Below, piece after piece: positions 39,634 through 50,443 of a stretch of 64,000 bases of DNA. The notes under the pieces are model-generated. The model did not search any database, had not been told where the DNA came from, and saw only the letters and a list, made by a program, of their open reading frames with translations. Each line of letters begins with the position of its first letter. Position 1 is the stretch's first letter. The translations under genes were made by a program, and so were the position numbers. Source of the DNA: Pseudofabraea citricarpa (Eukaryota > Ascomycota > Leotiomycetes > Helotiales > Dermateaceae); NCBI GenBank assembly GCA_029641185.1, contig JAPWGK010000035.1, positions 124,001 to 188,000 of the forward strand, written 5' to 3'.

Positions 39634-42600
39634 ATGGCCAGCTCTCCGCCTGGGTCGCCTTCGGGCATCTCTTCACGGCCGGTGAGCGCTATGATGCGAC
39701 CTGCACGAACAAACAGCAGGATGAGCATGACGAGCAAAGCAGGCGGCGGAAGCAGAGCCTCGGACGAGGACGGAAAGACCTCCGTAAAAGTTGGTATGTG
39801 TGAACTGCTCTCCATCTCTAAACTGCCCCCAACTGACTTGCACACAGCTGTGCGTGTTCGCCCTCCTCTCAAGTCTACAGATCCGGGCTTTGAACTCATC
39901 CCACAACGATTCCAACGATCTATGGTACAAGTCAATTCACCGACGAGTTTAACGATCGATTCACCTCAGGGCAAGAAGCTCTTTGTTTTTGACAAAGTCT
40001 TTGGGGAAGACATTTCACAGGAAGGGATCTGGGATTACCTTGTCGAGAGTACGAGTTCGTTTGTGCAAGGTTACAATGTCTCCATGTTGGCATACGGTCA
40101 ATCTGGAGCCGGAAAGTCTTACACGATGGGTACCTCTGGACCAGAACAGCAAGGCGATATGGAAGTCATGGGTAGGTCATTCTTCCAGCTGCATTCTCGT
40201 ATGATTTTTATTTGGACGTAATTAACCGGGGTGTCCATACAGGTGTGATTCCCCGAGCAGCAATAGCACTATTTGAGAAACTTGAAGGAGGACGCCCGAG
40301 CAATCGCAATTCCATGTCCGGACTCCGAACTCCCACGAGATACTCCATGAACTCTGCTGCCATGCTTGCAAAGTCGGCCGAGAAGGAATGGACGTTAAAG
40401 GCATCGTATGTCGAGATCTACAACGAGCAACTCCGCGATCTGCTCGTTCCCGAGAACACACCATTGAACGAAAGAAACACCGTCACCATTCGTGAGGATG
40501 TGAAGGGTCACATTCTTCTTACTGGGCTGCATCAAGTCGAGATCAACTCAGTTGAAGATCTGCTCAAGGCACTAAATTTTGGCTCCATGATCCGCCAGAC
40601 TGATTCGACTGCCATCAACGCCAAATCCTCGCGATCACACGCGGTTTTCAGTCTTAACTTGATCCAGCGTAAGACAAAATCCCAGACAGCCACGGGGGCT
40701 GAAAAAAGATTCTCCGTACCTCTGGAAGCTCTTACCGGTGCCGAGGGCATGGTTACGATCGACAGTAAACTCCACTTCGTGGACTTGGCCGGAAGTGAAA
40801 GATTAAAGAATACTGGGGCACAAGGTGAAAGGGCCAAAGAGGGAATTTCAATTAATGCTGGACTTGCAAGTCTAGGCAAGGTCATCTCTCAACTCTCATC
40901 TCGACAGGCAGGATCGCATGTCTCATATCGAGATTCCAAGCTGACCCGTCTCCTCCAAGATTCTCTGGGAGGAAATGCGATTACATACATGATTGCATGT
41001 GTCACACCAGCCGAATTTCACTTGAGTGAAACCTTGAACACGGTCCAATATGCACAGCGCGCCCGAGCGATCCAGAGCAAACCCAGAATTCAACAAATTT
41101 CTGACGAGAGTGATAAGCAAGGTCTGATTGATAGACTAAAGGCAGAAGTTGCTTTTCTGCGTGAACAAATCCGGAGCACCGAGCGCGGTGGGGAAAGGCA
41201 ACGAGGTCATGCCACCCTGGAGAGGCCCGAGCGACAGAATGAACGAGAACAAGAATTGCAAAATCAATTACTTGATACCCAAGAGAACTATACAGCTCTG
41301 AGTCAAAGACACGCAAAACTCATTTCTGAGATGGCAAAGGCCCGAGACGGGGAAATTGCAGATAATCAAGCTTTTGAAGACACCCTCGGAGATAGTGCTA
41401 CAGAACGTTTAAAGCGATCCAACTCATTTGCTGAAGCAGTAGAACAAGTCGTACTCGAGTATGAGAAGACAATTCAAAGTCTAGAGCAGTCACTTTCCAG
41501 CACCCGAGGTTCTCTCTCGAGCACTGAAGCCGTCTTACTCGAAAAGGAGACTAAGTGCGCTTACGTTGAAACTGTCAATCAACAACTCCAAGCACGCCTT
41601 CAAAAGCTCATGGATCGTGAGTCGAGCACAGAACACTACCTCCATGACCTTGAGGCTAAGCTCGATGGGCACACCTCTGGAGAGGAGAAGAATTCTGCTA
41701 TTGTCTTGGAGCTTCGGAAAGAGATCGCCCGTGTCCGTGAAAATGAAGCAAGCTGCGAAGATTATATCTCCACATTGGAGGAACGTCTTGCCGAAGCAGA
41801 CCAAGATGCTGAGCTCATGCAACGTGAGATCGACCGACTAGAGCACGTCGTTGAGCGCCAACGTAGTCTCGGAAAGCTTGACAATCTCTTGTATGAGCTT
41901 GATCATATTCAGCAGGACGGCAAGAATGCCGAATCAGAGACAGCCAGTGTCAATGGCAAACAATCGGGCAGAGAGCATTCACGACACCAGAGTCTTGCTA
42001 GCAGACGTAGCCACAAAGCTTCTGCTAGCAGGGATATCATTCTCGAAACTGACGACGAGAGCTCGGATCGTGAGGATATCGTCAGCCCAACAAATGGCCG
42101 ACGTTCTGCGATGGATGGACCTGTCGACAATGGTGAGCCTATCGAGGGCAGCCTGGCTGTGCAGACCCCCCTGGAGACGCCCGACAGCGAATACCCACCC
42201 CAGAGTCCTGCACAATCCAAGTTTGTGGAGGACAAGCTGGAGAACGTCACACAGGAGCTATTCGATCTCAAGGTCGAACACGAAACTACTGTCAATGAGT
42301 TTGATCTCCTGGCTGCCAAGTATGAGGAGGCCCTTCGTACTTTAGCCGAGCTTCAAGATGTTGTTGACGAAGCTCGCCATAACGAACCCCGGAAACCCAA
42401 CCCGCGTGATTCTATCTTGTCTTCATCTTCATCGGTGACGACGAGACCTCAGTCTTTTTTATCAGACGCGAGGGTGAACGAGTTAAGAGAAGGAGGACAG
42501 TTTTCATCCTCGCGGTCGCTTTCATCGGAATTGTCCTCAGCTGGGGAGTTACCCAGCTCTATGGAACACTCTGATGCTGAAGCCGCGATAGAGAAGTCGG

Positions 42601-45065
42601 AGTCAAAGGAGCCAACGAGAGAAGTGGTGACCAACGACGAGACGATAGCGGCGGAAGTTGAGAGTCTAAAGAGACTTGCTGCGGAGAAGGAGCAGGCACA
42701 AAAACTGTTGGCGGAGAAGTATGCACAACTTGAGGAACAACACATGGATGCACTTGATCTTGTGGAAGAACTCAAGACCGAAGTCGCCAAAGGAAAGATG
42801 AGTGATATTACATCACCACGAGCTACGACACCAGTCATTCGACGAAAGTCAAGTCAGAACGTTATGATTATCGATCGTGCACATCGATCATTTGCATCTC
42901 TACGAAATATCGCGACAGAGAACTTTGAGAGCAACCCAGACGTTATGGCCAACTTTGAGCTCAATCTGAACTCGGCCATGCATGAATTGCATTCGCGATC
43001 CGAGCGAGTTCAAGAGTTAGAGGCTGATATCTCAGCTGTCAAGAAGGAGATGGAGACTAAGATGACTATGATCGCTGGCCTTACTCGCGAACGCTCCAGC
43101 ATGAAGTCTTCTCCTATGGACATGTCCGTGGTCTCTACCATGCGTGATCAACTTATGCAGAGCGAGAACCAGGTGAGAATGTTACAGGAGACACATGGTG
43201 CTCGTGAGAAAGAGCTGCAGTCCGAACTTGAAGCCCTTCGTGCATCGATCAATAACCATGCAGCAGCAGCTAATGACGAGAAAGCTATTGCTGAGCGTGA
43301 CGATCAGAAAGCTGTCCAAGATGAGAAGATCTCGACCCTCGAAGCCGAACTTGCTAGCTGGGAGGAGCGACATCAGACTGCATTGGCCTCTATGGATCAG
43401 TCGCAAAAGCAGTTGTTGAAGACGATTGCTGATCTAGAGGGCCATGTCGCTGCTCAAGGCGAAACCCGCGAGATTGCAAGCAACGAGATTACGGGTCAGG
43501 AGGAGCTTGTTCAGAGCTTACAAAAGGAGATCGATGAGCACAAGGCCACTGTCGCTGCTAGTATGGCCCGTGTAACCGAGTTAGAGCAATCACACTCAGT
43601 AGCTCGGGAGCAATTAGATGAGGTCGCCAAGTCCAAAGATCTTACCATTGCTGAGATGGAAAACCACAAGTCTTTGGTCCAGCGATTGGAACAGCAGATC
43701 GCTGAGCACGAAAACATTGTGAAGACTCACCAGGATGGACTCAGCCTTCTTCATGAGAACCATGCTAAGGAGATTGAGGAGATCAAGAGCTCAAGTGAAG
43801 CCGATCACGCAGCACAGGTTGCGGAGCTGGTTTCCAAGCACGATGCAAACACTGCTGCGCTCACAACAGAACTTGCAGAGGCTCGTGATGATCTCACCAA
43901 GGTCGCCACTCAAGTCGCATTTGCTCTCGGGGTCGATGTTAGCACTGAGAAACTACAAGAGAGAATCGATGATCTGATCGCTGATCAAAAAGCATTCGGC
44001 CAGGAGCAGAAGAAGCGCGGAGATATCGAGAAGCATCTCACAGAGCTTTCTACCATCAACGATAACGTCATGCAAGAACTTGAGACAGTCAAGGCTGAAT
44101 TGGCAGCTATCCTGCTTCAGACTGCCCAAGGTGCCAAGTTGAGGGATGAGCATACCACACTTTCTCAACAACTCGCAGCTTTGAAGAAGGAGATGACGGA
44201 CCTCGAAACAAAGAACAAGAAGAATTCTAGACTTGTCGAGGAGCTTGAGGACCAGTTGGCTTCCAACTTCGATCAGCACCAGATTGCCAATAACCGTTTG
44301 TCGACTCTTCAAACCGAACGCAATGCACAATTGGATGAGGCCAATGCCAACCACATCCGAGTTCAAAACGAACTCGAAGCCATCAAAGAGGAATATGCTA
44401 ATCTTCAGGTAAGCTATGATAACTGCCCTGTCACTATTAACGTTTGCTAATAAGACTAGGCCAAATTTGAAGAAGTCTTGCCAGAAGGACCTATTGGAAC
44501 TAGGCGATCAAACTCAACAACTGGGTCAACGCACCTTCGCAAGTCTGCCTCAGTGGCTTCATTACCATCTCCTCCACCCGCTATTCCCCTACCTCCTCTT
44601 CCTGGAAGCATCGGAGCAAGCATTTCACCAGTTGGAAACGCTGCCGCAATTCCTGTCCCTCCTACCCCAACTGGTAACCGTCCTACTAGCAAAGACCTGG
44701 CTCTGGCTCAGATTCAAGAAGACCAAGAAGCACGCATCCGCACCATTGAGAAGCACTTGTTTGCCGAGAAGCAACTCACCTCTACTCTTGAAGAGGCTCT
44801 CACCGATCTTGAGCGACAGAGCAATAAGGTCAAGGCTGACTGTGATGCTTGGAGACGACGTGCTGGTGATCTAGAGACGGAGCTTAAAGAGGCCAAGGAG
44901 CAAGCCAAGAATGGCGGTGCTGAGAAAGAAAACCGATGGAGTCTTCTCCAGGTCGAAGAAGAGCGCAAGAAGCGACGAGACGCCGAAATGGCGCGAGCAC
45001 ATCTGGAGGAGAGGATGAATGCTATCAGCAAGAAGAAGAAGAAGGGAAGCCTGAACTGCTTCTAA
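39634..45065 (+). CDS. Long N-terminal-motor kinesin (kinesin-4-like)
   Basis: Four exons (39634-39793, 39848-40171, 40243-44408, 44460-45065) encode 1751 aa. A Ser/Arg-rich leader of about 50 residues precedes the motor: VRVRPPL, P-loop GQSGAGKS (137-144), switch I SSRSH (290-294), switch II DLAGSE (342-347), then YRDSKLTRLLQDSLGGNA and the neck. A Ser-rich insert of about 30 residues lies between the P-loop and the AYVEIYNEQ-type strand (about 175-210). From about 430 to the C-terminus the chain is almost all coiled coil, broken by a Pro-rich patch (PSPPPAIPLPPLP) in the last exon. It is a plus-end type motor by motor position. Subfamily assignment to kinesin-4 (KIF4/KIF21) rests on layout and length and needs a tree. 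No cargo domain (PH, FHA) is seen, arguing against kinesin-3. Confidence 0.85.
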
Positions 45066-46665
45066 TGACCCTCTCTCGAATTCTCGAACATAGCGACGGC
45101 GATAAATCTTTTTGTTCATTCACGGCCCCTTTACGACTTGATTCTACTTTCGTTTCCCCCCTTTGTAATTTTTCTTATTTCTTCTCAGCACATATTTATT
45201 CTAACAAGATGACGACGAAAGTTGAGCGATGGGATGGGATGGAAATGAAAGGCCATGTTCCCCTTTGTTTTATTGTGTTATGTCTTCTGCTTTTTATCGG
45301 AGGGGCGAGGGGGTCCTCGATCTGTTCCTTCCACGAGGAGAGACGAGAGACAAAACCACACGCACGATTCTGCACCTTTTCTTTTTTACTACTTAGTTTT
45401 TGATGAGAGAGATACCACATGCTTTTTTTTTTCTTCTGCAGGTGTTGTGGGCGCCTTTTTTCTTCTTGCTTCTTCTGTTCGCCTTGTGCCTTTTTCTATC
45501 GAGCGGAAGAAATTAATTTGATTTAAGAAAGACGAAGACGAAGATGAAGATGAACGAGGGGTTGGGGATAATTTGGGAAGGGGAGGGGGGAGGGGGGTGG
45601 TGGGGGATAACATACATACGTACGTAGGTACGTAGGTGATTGTGACTGTGATTATACTCCGATGCGTCTTTACATAGATGGTGGTGGTGCGTGCATGTAT
45701 GTGTGGTTGTAGAGTCGTGTGTCGTTTGTCGTATGTGTCGTGTGTGTAAATGAATCGAATTGAATCGAATCCAAATGAATGAATTATAAGGCCGAGATGG
45801 TGATTACGAGTGTGAATGAATTGAATGGAATGATTGGATGGATAGATGGGTGGAATATAAGGAGAGGGGAGGAGAGGAGAGAGACGTGCGTGATGTGATG
45901 TGATGTGACAATAAGTACGTGTGGTGAAGTCTCTCGACTGAATTATCCCTTTTTGATCTTCGACCCTTGATACCCACTTTCTTTATTTGTTGTATATCAT
46001 TAAGAAGGCGAGACTGCGAGGGTATCGGTACAGTATGTGTGTACCTACCTATGGATCGGTCCTGTGGAGTAAGGCAGGTTGGTTGTGTTGGTTGTGCTGG
46101 TTGATCGGTTGTGTTCGCTTAGATGAAAGGGGGGTGGGTTGGGGGGATATATGATACGATGTGATATGATATAGTTTTAGGTCTGAGTTATTTGGTATGC
46201 ATACATATAGAACCGAGGTTCGTTCCATACGCCACGAGTATCTTGATGATGATTGCATATGGATTCGCGATAGATGGGCTGCTCGGGTTGGTGTTTATTG
46301 CCGGGGCTTATAGGAGGAAGGTCGGTAGGTCCAATCCAACTACAAGGGGCAGAATCCATATTCTCGATAGCATGCCGACTTCTTATTGCACCGCTATCCG
46401 CTCCGCTCTACCTAGGTAGATAGGCGATTAACAGTATATACAATCAATCAATGGCTGAGGGTATTATACTAACTGGGTTTCGTACCTCCAAGGTATGGTG
46501 GCAAATCTTCTAACCGCTACCGCTAAACTGAACTAAACTCCTGCCTCTGATGCGATGCATGCATATAAAAAACGCCGTTTACCATGCCATGCCATGCCAA
46601 TCCTAGGTATCCTATCCTATCCTATGTATGTGTGAAGAAAGGTAGCTTATCCAACGTTATCCAGA
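45066..46665. other. Convergent intergenic region between kinesin and ORC6 genes
   Basis: About 1.6 kb between two 3' ends, no gene seen. It holds a G-rich stretch at 45575-45606 able to form a G-quadruplex, ACGTAGGT repeats near 45615-45637, AATCGAATTG-type repeats near 45750-45780 and CATGC/TATCC repeats at 46583-46625, with TACCTAGGTA at 46409-46418. Confidence 0.55.
45575..45606 (+). other. Candidate G-quadruplex sequence
   Basis: Five G tracts of 3-6 bases (45575, 45580, 45585, 45592, 45602) separated by 1-4 bases, in the kinesin 3' flank on the sense strand. Confidence 0.6.
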
Positions 46666-48075
46666 TCACGCCTCTTCCATAACCTCATCTGTAACCTCGT
46701 GCGTAATTTCTCTCGTGGCCTCTCCTATGACTCCTTCTGTGATTTCCTCTGTAGTTTCTTCTGTAACCTCTTCCGTGATTTCTTCCATATCCTCTCCCAT
46801 GACTTCTTCTGTAGCCTCTTCTGTATTTTCCTCCATAAACTCTTCCGTAACCTGACCATCCGAATCGTCTATCTCTCCACGTGAATGATGCTCGCTCGGC
46901 TCATCCTCCTCCTCCAGACCCAACTGACGCGCACTCATGAGCTCATCAATCTTAGCTACCATAATAGCCTTCCACACTTTATACTGTGCTCGGTTCTCCT
47001 CACTCAGATAATCAACCTTGTCCTGCATCATCGTGCCCAATCCACGATTGGCCACTTTCTTCTCTGACCAGAACTCGTCATCCGCGACGGCATCATCTCC
47101 CTCAGCTGCTGATCCCTCCTCAATCTCCTGGAACCAATCCATATCGAGCCATCCATTCTCGCTGAGCTCAAATAACCACGCATCCACATCGGCCGCCTCG
47201 ACCTTCTCGACCTCCTCGCCTGCGCGTGCTAGAACCCCCAGGACTATCTTGCGCTGCTGGTTGTACTCCTTGCCTGTCGTCTGCGTACTCAAGAGCCGAG
47301 TCCGTACGAACATGTACACGGCAGCTAGGAGCGCCGGAGTCTTGCCCTCGAGTTTCTTCGCAGCCCCTTGTTTGTTGGCCTCAGTCACTGGGCATGGGAG
47401 GGTCAGGACACTCTCGACTCCAGCGAGGATATGCGGATACGCCCTTCTGAGCTCCAATTTCTTGCACAGTAGTCGAATCGTAGGCACGATCCATCTGGGG
47501 ATCTGCGCTCGCCGGTCTTCATTGTTGCTGACGAGGAGACTCTTCTTGGGCGCGCGGGTCTGGAACTGCGAGATGCTGCGAGCGCTGCCAGGCTGGATCG
47601 TACCTGCGGTGCTTGTGCGTTGTTTCTTGGACGGCGTATGAGTGCTGCTGAGCCGTGGGCGGCCTCTCTTCCTGCCGCCCGTCAGGAGGCCATCGAAGTA
47701 GGCGTAGAGTTTCTGGTAGACGCGTGGGGGGATAGGTGGCCGTTGCTCGATCTCGGGCAGATTGAGGGTCGTCTTCAGTCTAGAAGGATACCACACGCGA
47801 CATAATTAGCTATGGGTCTTTCCCTTCCCTCTTTCTTCTTTCTTGCTTCTTCTTTTCCTAGATACGAGAAGAGATATACAGGGAAGTAATTACCTCTCGC
47901 ATGCTATGTTCGCGCAGGCGTATGTTCTTCCAATCTCCTCGTCGGCTTTCAGGTTGCTAGCCTTGTGCTGCGATTGGGCGAGCAGCGAGCTGGCTAGATT
48001 CATGAGTTCTGGCGGCAGCGAGCCATTGTGTCTTGGTATCAGATTCGTGAGCGCCTGCTCGATCGATCGGTTCAT
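46666..48075 (-). CDS. ORC6: Origin recognition complex subunit 6
   Basis: Two exons (48075-47894 and 47779-46666) give 431 aa. The N-terminal part (MNRSIEQALTNLIPRHNGSLPPELMNLAS... DEEIGRTYACANIACERLK) is the first TFIIB-like cyclin fold of fungal ORC6. A basic linker with GRKRGRPR follows, an AT-hook-like motif (about 100-105). The second fold covers about 150-260 (IPRWIVPTIRLLCKKLELRRAYPHILAGVESVL). The last 65 residues are an imperfect four-residue repeat of the type T/M-E-E-x, strongly acidic. ORC6 is part of the nuclear complex that marks replication origins and helps load MCM. It is divergent from the SSP120-like gene, 299 bp away, with two inverted ACGCG boxes between them. Confidence 0.9.
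46669..46863 (-). repeat. Imperfect 12-bp coding repeat (acidic ORC6 tail)
   Basis: About fifteen 12-bp units encode T/M-E-E-[VIATN]-type tetrads at the C-terminus of ORC6. Units differ in sequence but keep period and acidity. Confidence 0.8.
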
Positions 48076-48241
48076 GATCGCAAAAGGGAGACGAAGCAAA
48101 AGCAAGTGGTGCCGGGTTCGGTCTTTTGTGTTATGTTGTTGGTGGATGCAAGGCAGGAGAAAGTTTGGCCGGGCTGGGCTAGGACTCGGGCACTGGGACT
48201 GGGCTTATCTGCATGCAGAGTGAAGTTTGACGACGAGGCTG

Positions 48242-48273
48242 AAGCCGCGTCCATCCCCCCCCTGACGCGGCTT
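48242..48273. promoter_or_regulatory. Perfect 10-bp inverted repeat carrying ACGCG (MCB-like) boxes
   Basis: AAGCCGCGTC (48242-48251) and GACGCGGCTT (48264-48273) are exact inverse complements with a C-rich 12-nt spacer. Each arm holds an ACGCG core, the binding site of MBF-type G1/S factors. It lies 167 bp upstream of the ORC6 ATG and 101 bp upstream of the SSP120-like ATG. Cell-cycle control of ORC6 is a reasonable inference. Confidence 0.6.
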
Positions 48274-48374
48274 TACATAGGATTTTGATCAGGGCTTCTT
48301 TCCTCGATCCTCCAGACAACGCACTTCGTTTTCGCATCAATTGAACTCCCCTCTCTCCCCTCACAAGGCACGAC

Positions 48375-49180
48375 ATGGCAGGCTTGAAAATATTTGGAGT
48401 GTGTGCGGCTTTTGCGACGCTGGCATTAGGACATGGGGGAGGGAATGCGCATCAGAAGCCTCTCGAGGTAGCTCCGGATGCAGATTGGGCTACACGACAC
48501 ATGGCGGGTACGCAATGCATTCCATTCTTATGCTTCTTTCTCTTCTTCTTTCGCCCTTCCCGCATTTCAATGGACTGACAACTCGTTAAAAAAACAGAGG
48601 AGCATCATATTGGAAACTTCGACCCCGGAGCGTTTTTTACCCTGCACGACTACGATGCTAGTGGAGATTGGGATGCCGATGAGATCTTGACGACGTACGG
48701 CATGAAGGACGAGACGGCGAAGCACGTCTCGCAGGCCGAGAAAGATGAGATCGCCACCGAGGTGCTGCGCATCCTCGATAAGGATACCAATGGCCATGTC
48801 ACGAGAGAGGAGTGGATGAATTTCTGCCAGGAAGGGAAGAAGCTGCCAGATTTTGGATTGGGGCCTGGCCATCATGGGGATTCCGAGTACGAGTATGAGA
48901 TTCATCACTGGGAGAAGTAAGTCGGTTGATTCTCTTTTGCCCTTTTCGCCTCTTCCTTTTGTGAATGGCATTCTCCTTTTTTAACAATTGCTCGGGAAGA
49001 CTAATGGTTGCCCTTAGGTATCATGATGAGAATACCAAGGAAGAGGATCTTATCCACCCTGAGGACATTGAGCATTTCAAGAAACATGACGAGATGGAAG
49101 ACGAGGCAGATCGCATTGCAGCTTTGGATCGCATGCCCATTGTCGAGGAGAACATACCGGCAAAGTTCAGGCGGGAATAG
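48375..49180 (+). CDS. SSP120-like secretory-pathway EF-hand calcium-binding protein
   Basis: Three exons (48375-48507, 48598-48916, 49018-49180) give 204 aa. The N-terminus MAGLKIFGVCAAFATLALG is a signal peptide. Two EF-hand loops are visible: DYDASGDWDADE and DKDTNGHVTREE, both with the D-x-D/N-x-S/N-G pattern. The tail is rich in His, Asp and Glu (KEEDLIHPEDIEHFKKHDEMEDE). The layout matches yeast Ssp120 and the nucleobindin group, soluble calcium-binding proteins of the ER/Golgi lumen linked to glycoprotein sorting. The first Met starts the signal peptide. Its stop is 81 bp from the TYW2 stop (convergent), so transcripts probably overlap. Confidence 0.88.
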
Positions 49181-49261
49181 GAGGGTTTGTGTAGATGAGC
49201 AAAGAACTGGATAGAGTGTACAAGTAACGATTAGAATAATACGGAAACGAGGTGTAATGAT

Positions 49262-50443
49262 TTATGTTTTCTGACCCCTAACTTTGTCTATATACGCATC
49301 AAAGACGCAGTGCCATACACCCGGAGCAAATGTCTTCACTAGCTCCACATGCTCGACTGTTGCTTTTCCATTCTCATCTAACCAATTCTGGAGGATCTTC
49401 TCGATTTCTCCTTTGCGTTTTTCTACATCAGCAACGCCGACGTTCTCGTGTAGATGCAGCCAGCCCTCGTCCTCTACTAAAGCAAGAGCTGAGTGCCAAC
49501 TTGGTTCACTGGTTGGCAAGAACCCACAATTGACGTGCCTTACCTGGGCTTGTGTCTCGGTATTGAAAGATGCTTTCATTGTTTTCAAAGAAGTGGTGTT
49601 GTCATCTAAGAAGACCACAATCTTTTCGTCGCTCTCTGTGAATGCCTCAGTTGGTTTGACCACTTTCACAGACCAGCCATTCGCTACAGCACCTCTTCTG
49701 AGTCCTTCCACAGACCAAGGATTCAACTCCCATCCGATTACTCTGTGCAAGCCCATCTTTGCGTAGCTGAAGACAAAGTAGCCTATACCAGCATAGAGGT
49801 CTATGGCAACTTGCTGGGCTAGCTCCGAAGTCTCCTTTTTTCTTCGTTCGGATTTCTGGTCATTTCCAACTGAATGGAAGTCCAGTAGTCTTGCTTTCTC
49901 CTTGACGTTTCCTCGACTGAACATGGTATATCTTGGAGCCCAGACCTGCACAATACCATTCTGTTTTGTGGAGACCCAGAACGCATCCTGGAAGTCTTTC
50001 AACGTAGGGACAACTTGAGGATCCAGAGCCGGTCCAAAATCCCCATATAACATGATCAAACCACTAGGACTTCTGAGAATATTCTCATCCTCTTCTTGAG
50101 TCTGGAGGAGAGGAATCCCGGCATTGATAGCAAGATGAGTGAGAGGACCTTTCCCTTCTCTCTTGCCCACATGCTCCAGTATCTCCCTCCAGAGTCTCTG
50201 TAATTCTCCTTGACTTTCTCCAGCCTTGGTGAAATCAAAATCGAAACTCCCGGAAGGTAGAAGCATCATGGGTGGGTAGACGACCCATCTTTTTGGTGCG
50301 TTTGCCAACACAGTCTGGAGCTTTTCCGAACGCAGGCCATCCGGTAATGAGTTTTGCCATGATTTCACAGCCGCCTCAATCGGGTTGAGTGGTTTGGGCT
50401 TTGGCGGTCTAGTCTTCGCATCCAGCGAACTCTGACCCGTCAT
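49262..50443 (-). CDS. TRM12: tRNA wybutosine-synthesising protein 2 (TYW2/Trm12)
   Basis: A single-exon gene of 393 aa from the ATG at 50443. The open frame continues upstream without an ATG, so a start further back would need a GTG or an unseen exon. SAM-dependent class I methyltransferase-type core: VAIDLYAGIGYFVFSYAKMG is motif I, and GWELNPWSVEGLRRGAVANG contains the ELNPxS segment typical of TYW2/TYW3-related enzymes. The N-terminus has NPIEAAVKSWQNSLP and KRWVVYPPMMLLP. The enzyme moves the aminocarboxypropyl group of SAM onto yW-86 during wybutosine formation at G37 of tRNA-Phe, in the cytosol. The N-terminal part appears shorter than in yeast Trm12 (about 460 aa). Confidence 0.88.
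   Translation of the reverse strand: MTGQSSLDAKTRPPKPKPLNPIEAAVKSWQNSLPDGLRSEKLQTVLANAPKRWVVYPPMMLLPSGSFDFDFTKAGESQGELQRLWREILEHVGKREGKGPLTHLAINAGIPLLQTQEEDENILRSPSGLIMLYGDFGPALDPQVVPTLKDFQDAFWVSTKQNGIVQVWAPRYTMFSRGNVKEKARLLDFHSVGNDQKSERRKKETSELAQQVAIDLYAGIGYFVFSYAKMGLHRVIGWELNPWSVEGLRRGAVANGWSVKVVKPTEAFTESDEKIVVFLDDNTTSLKTMKASFNTETQAQVRHVNCGFLPTSEPSWHSALALVEDEGWLHLHENVGVADVEKRKGEIEKILQNWLDENGKATVEHVELVKTFAPGVWHCVFDAYIDKVRGQKT

Noticed and set aside
46699..47641. Plus-strand open frames opposite ORC6
   Set aside because: They are shadows of the acidic repeat and the ORC6 coding frame.
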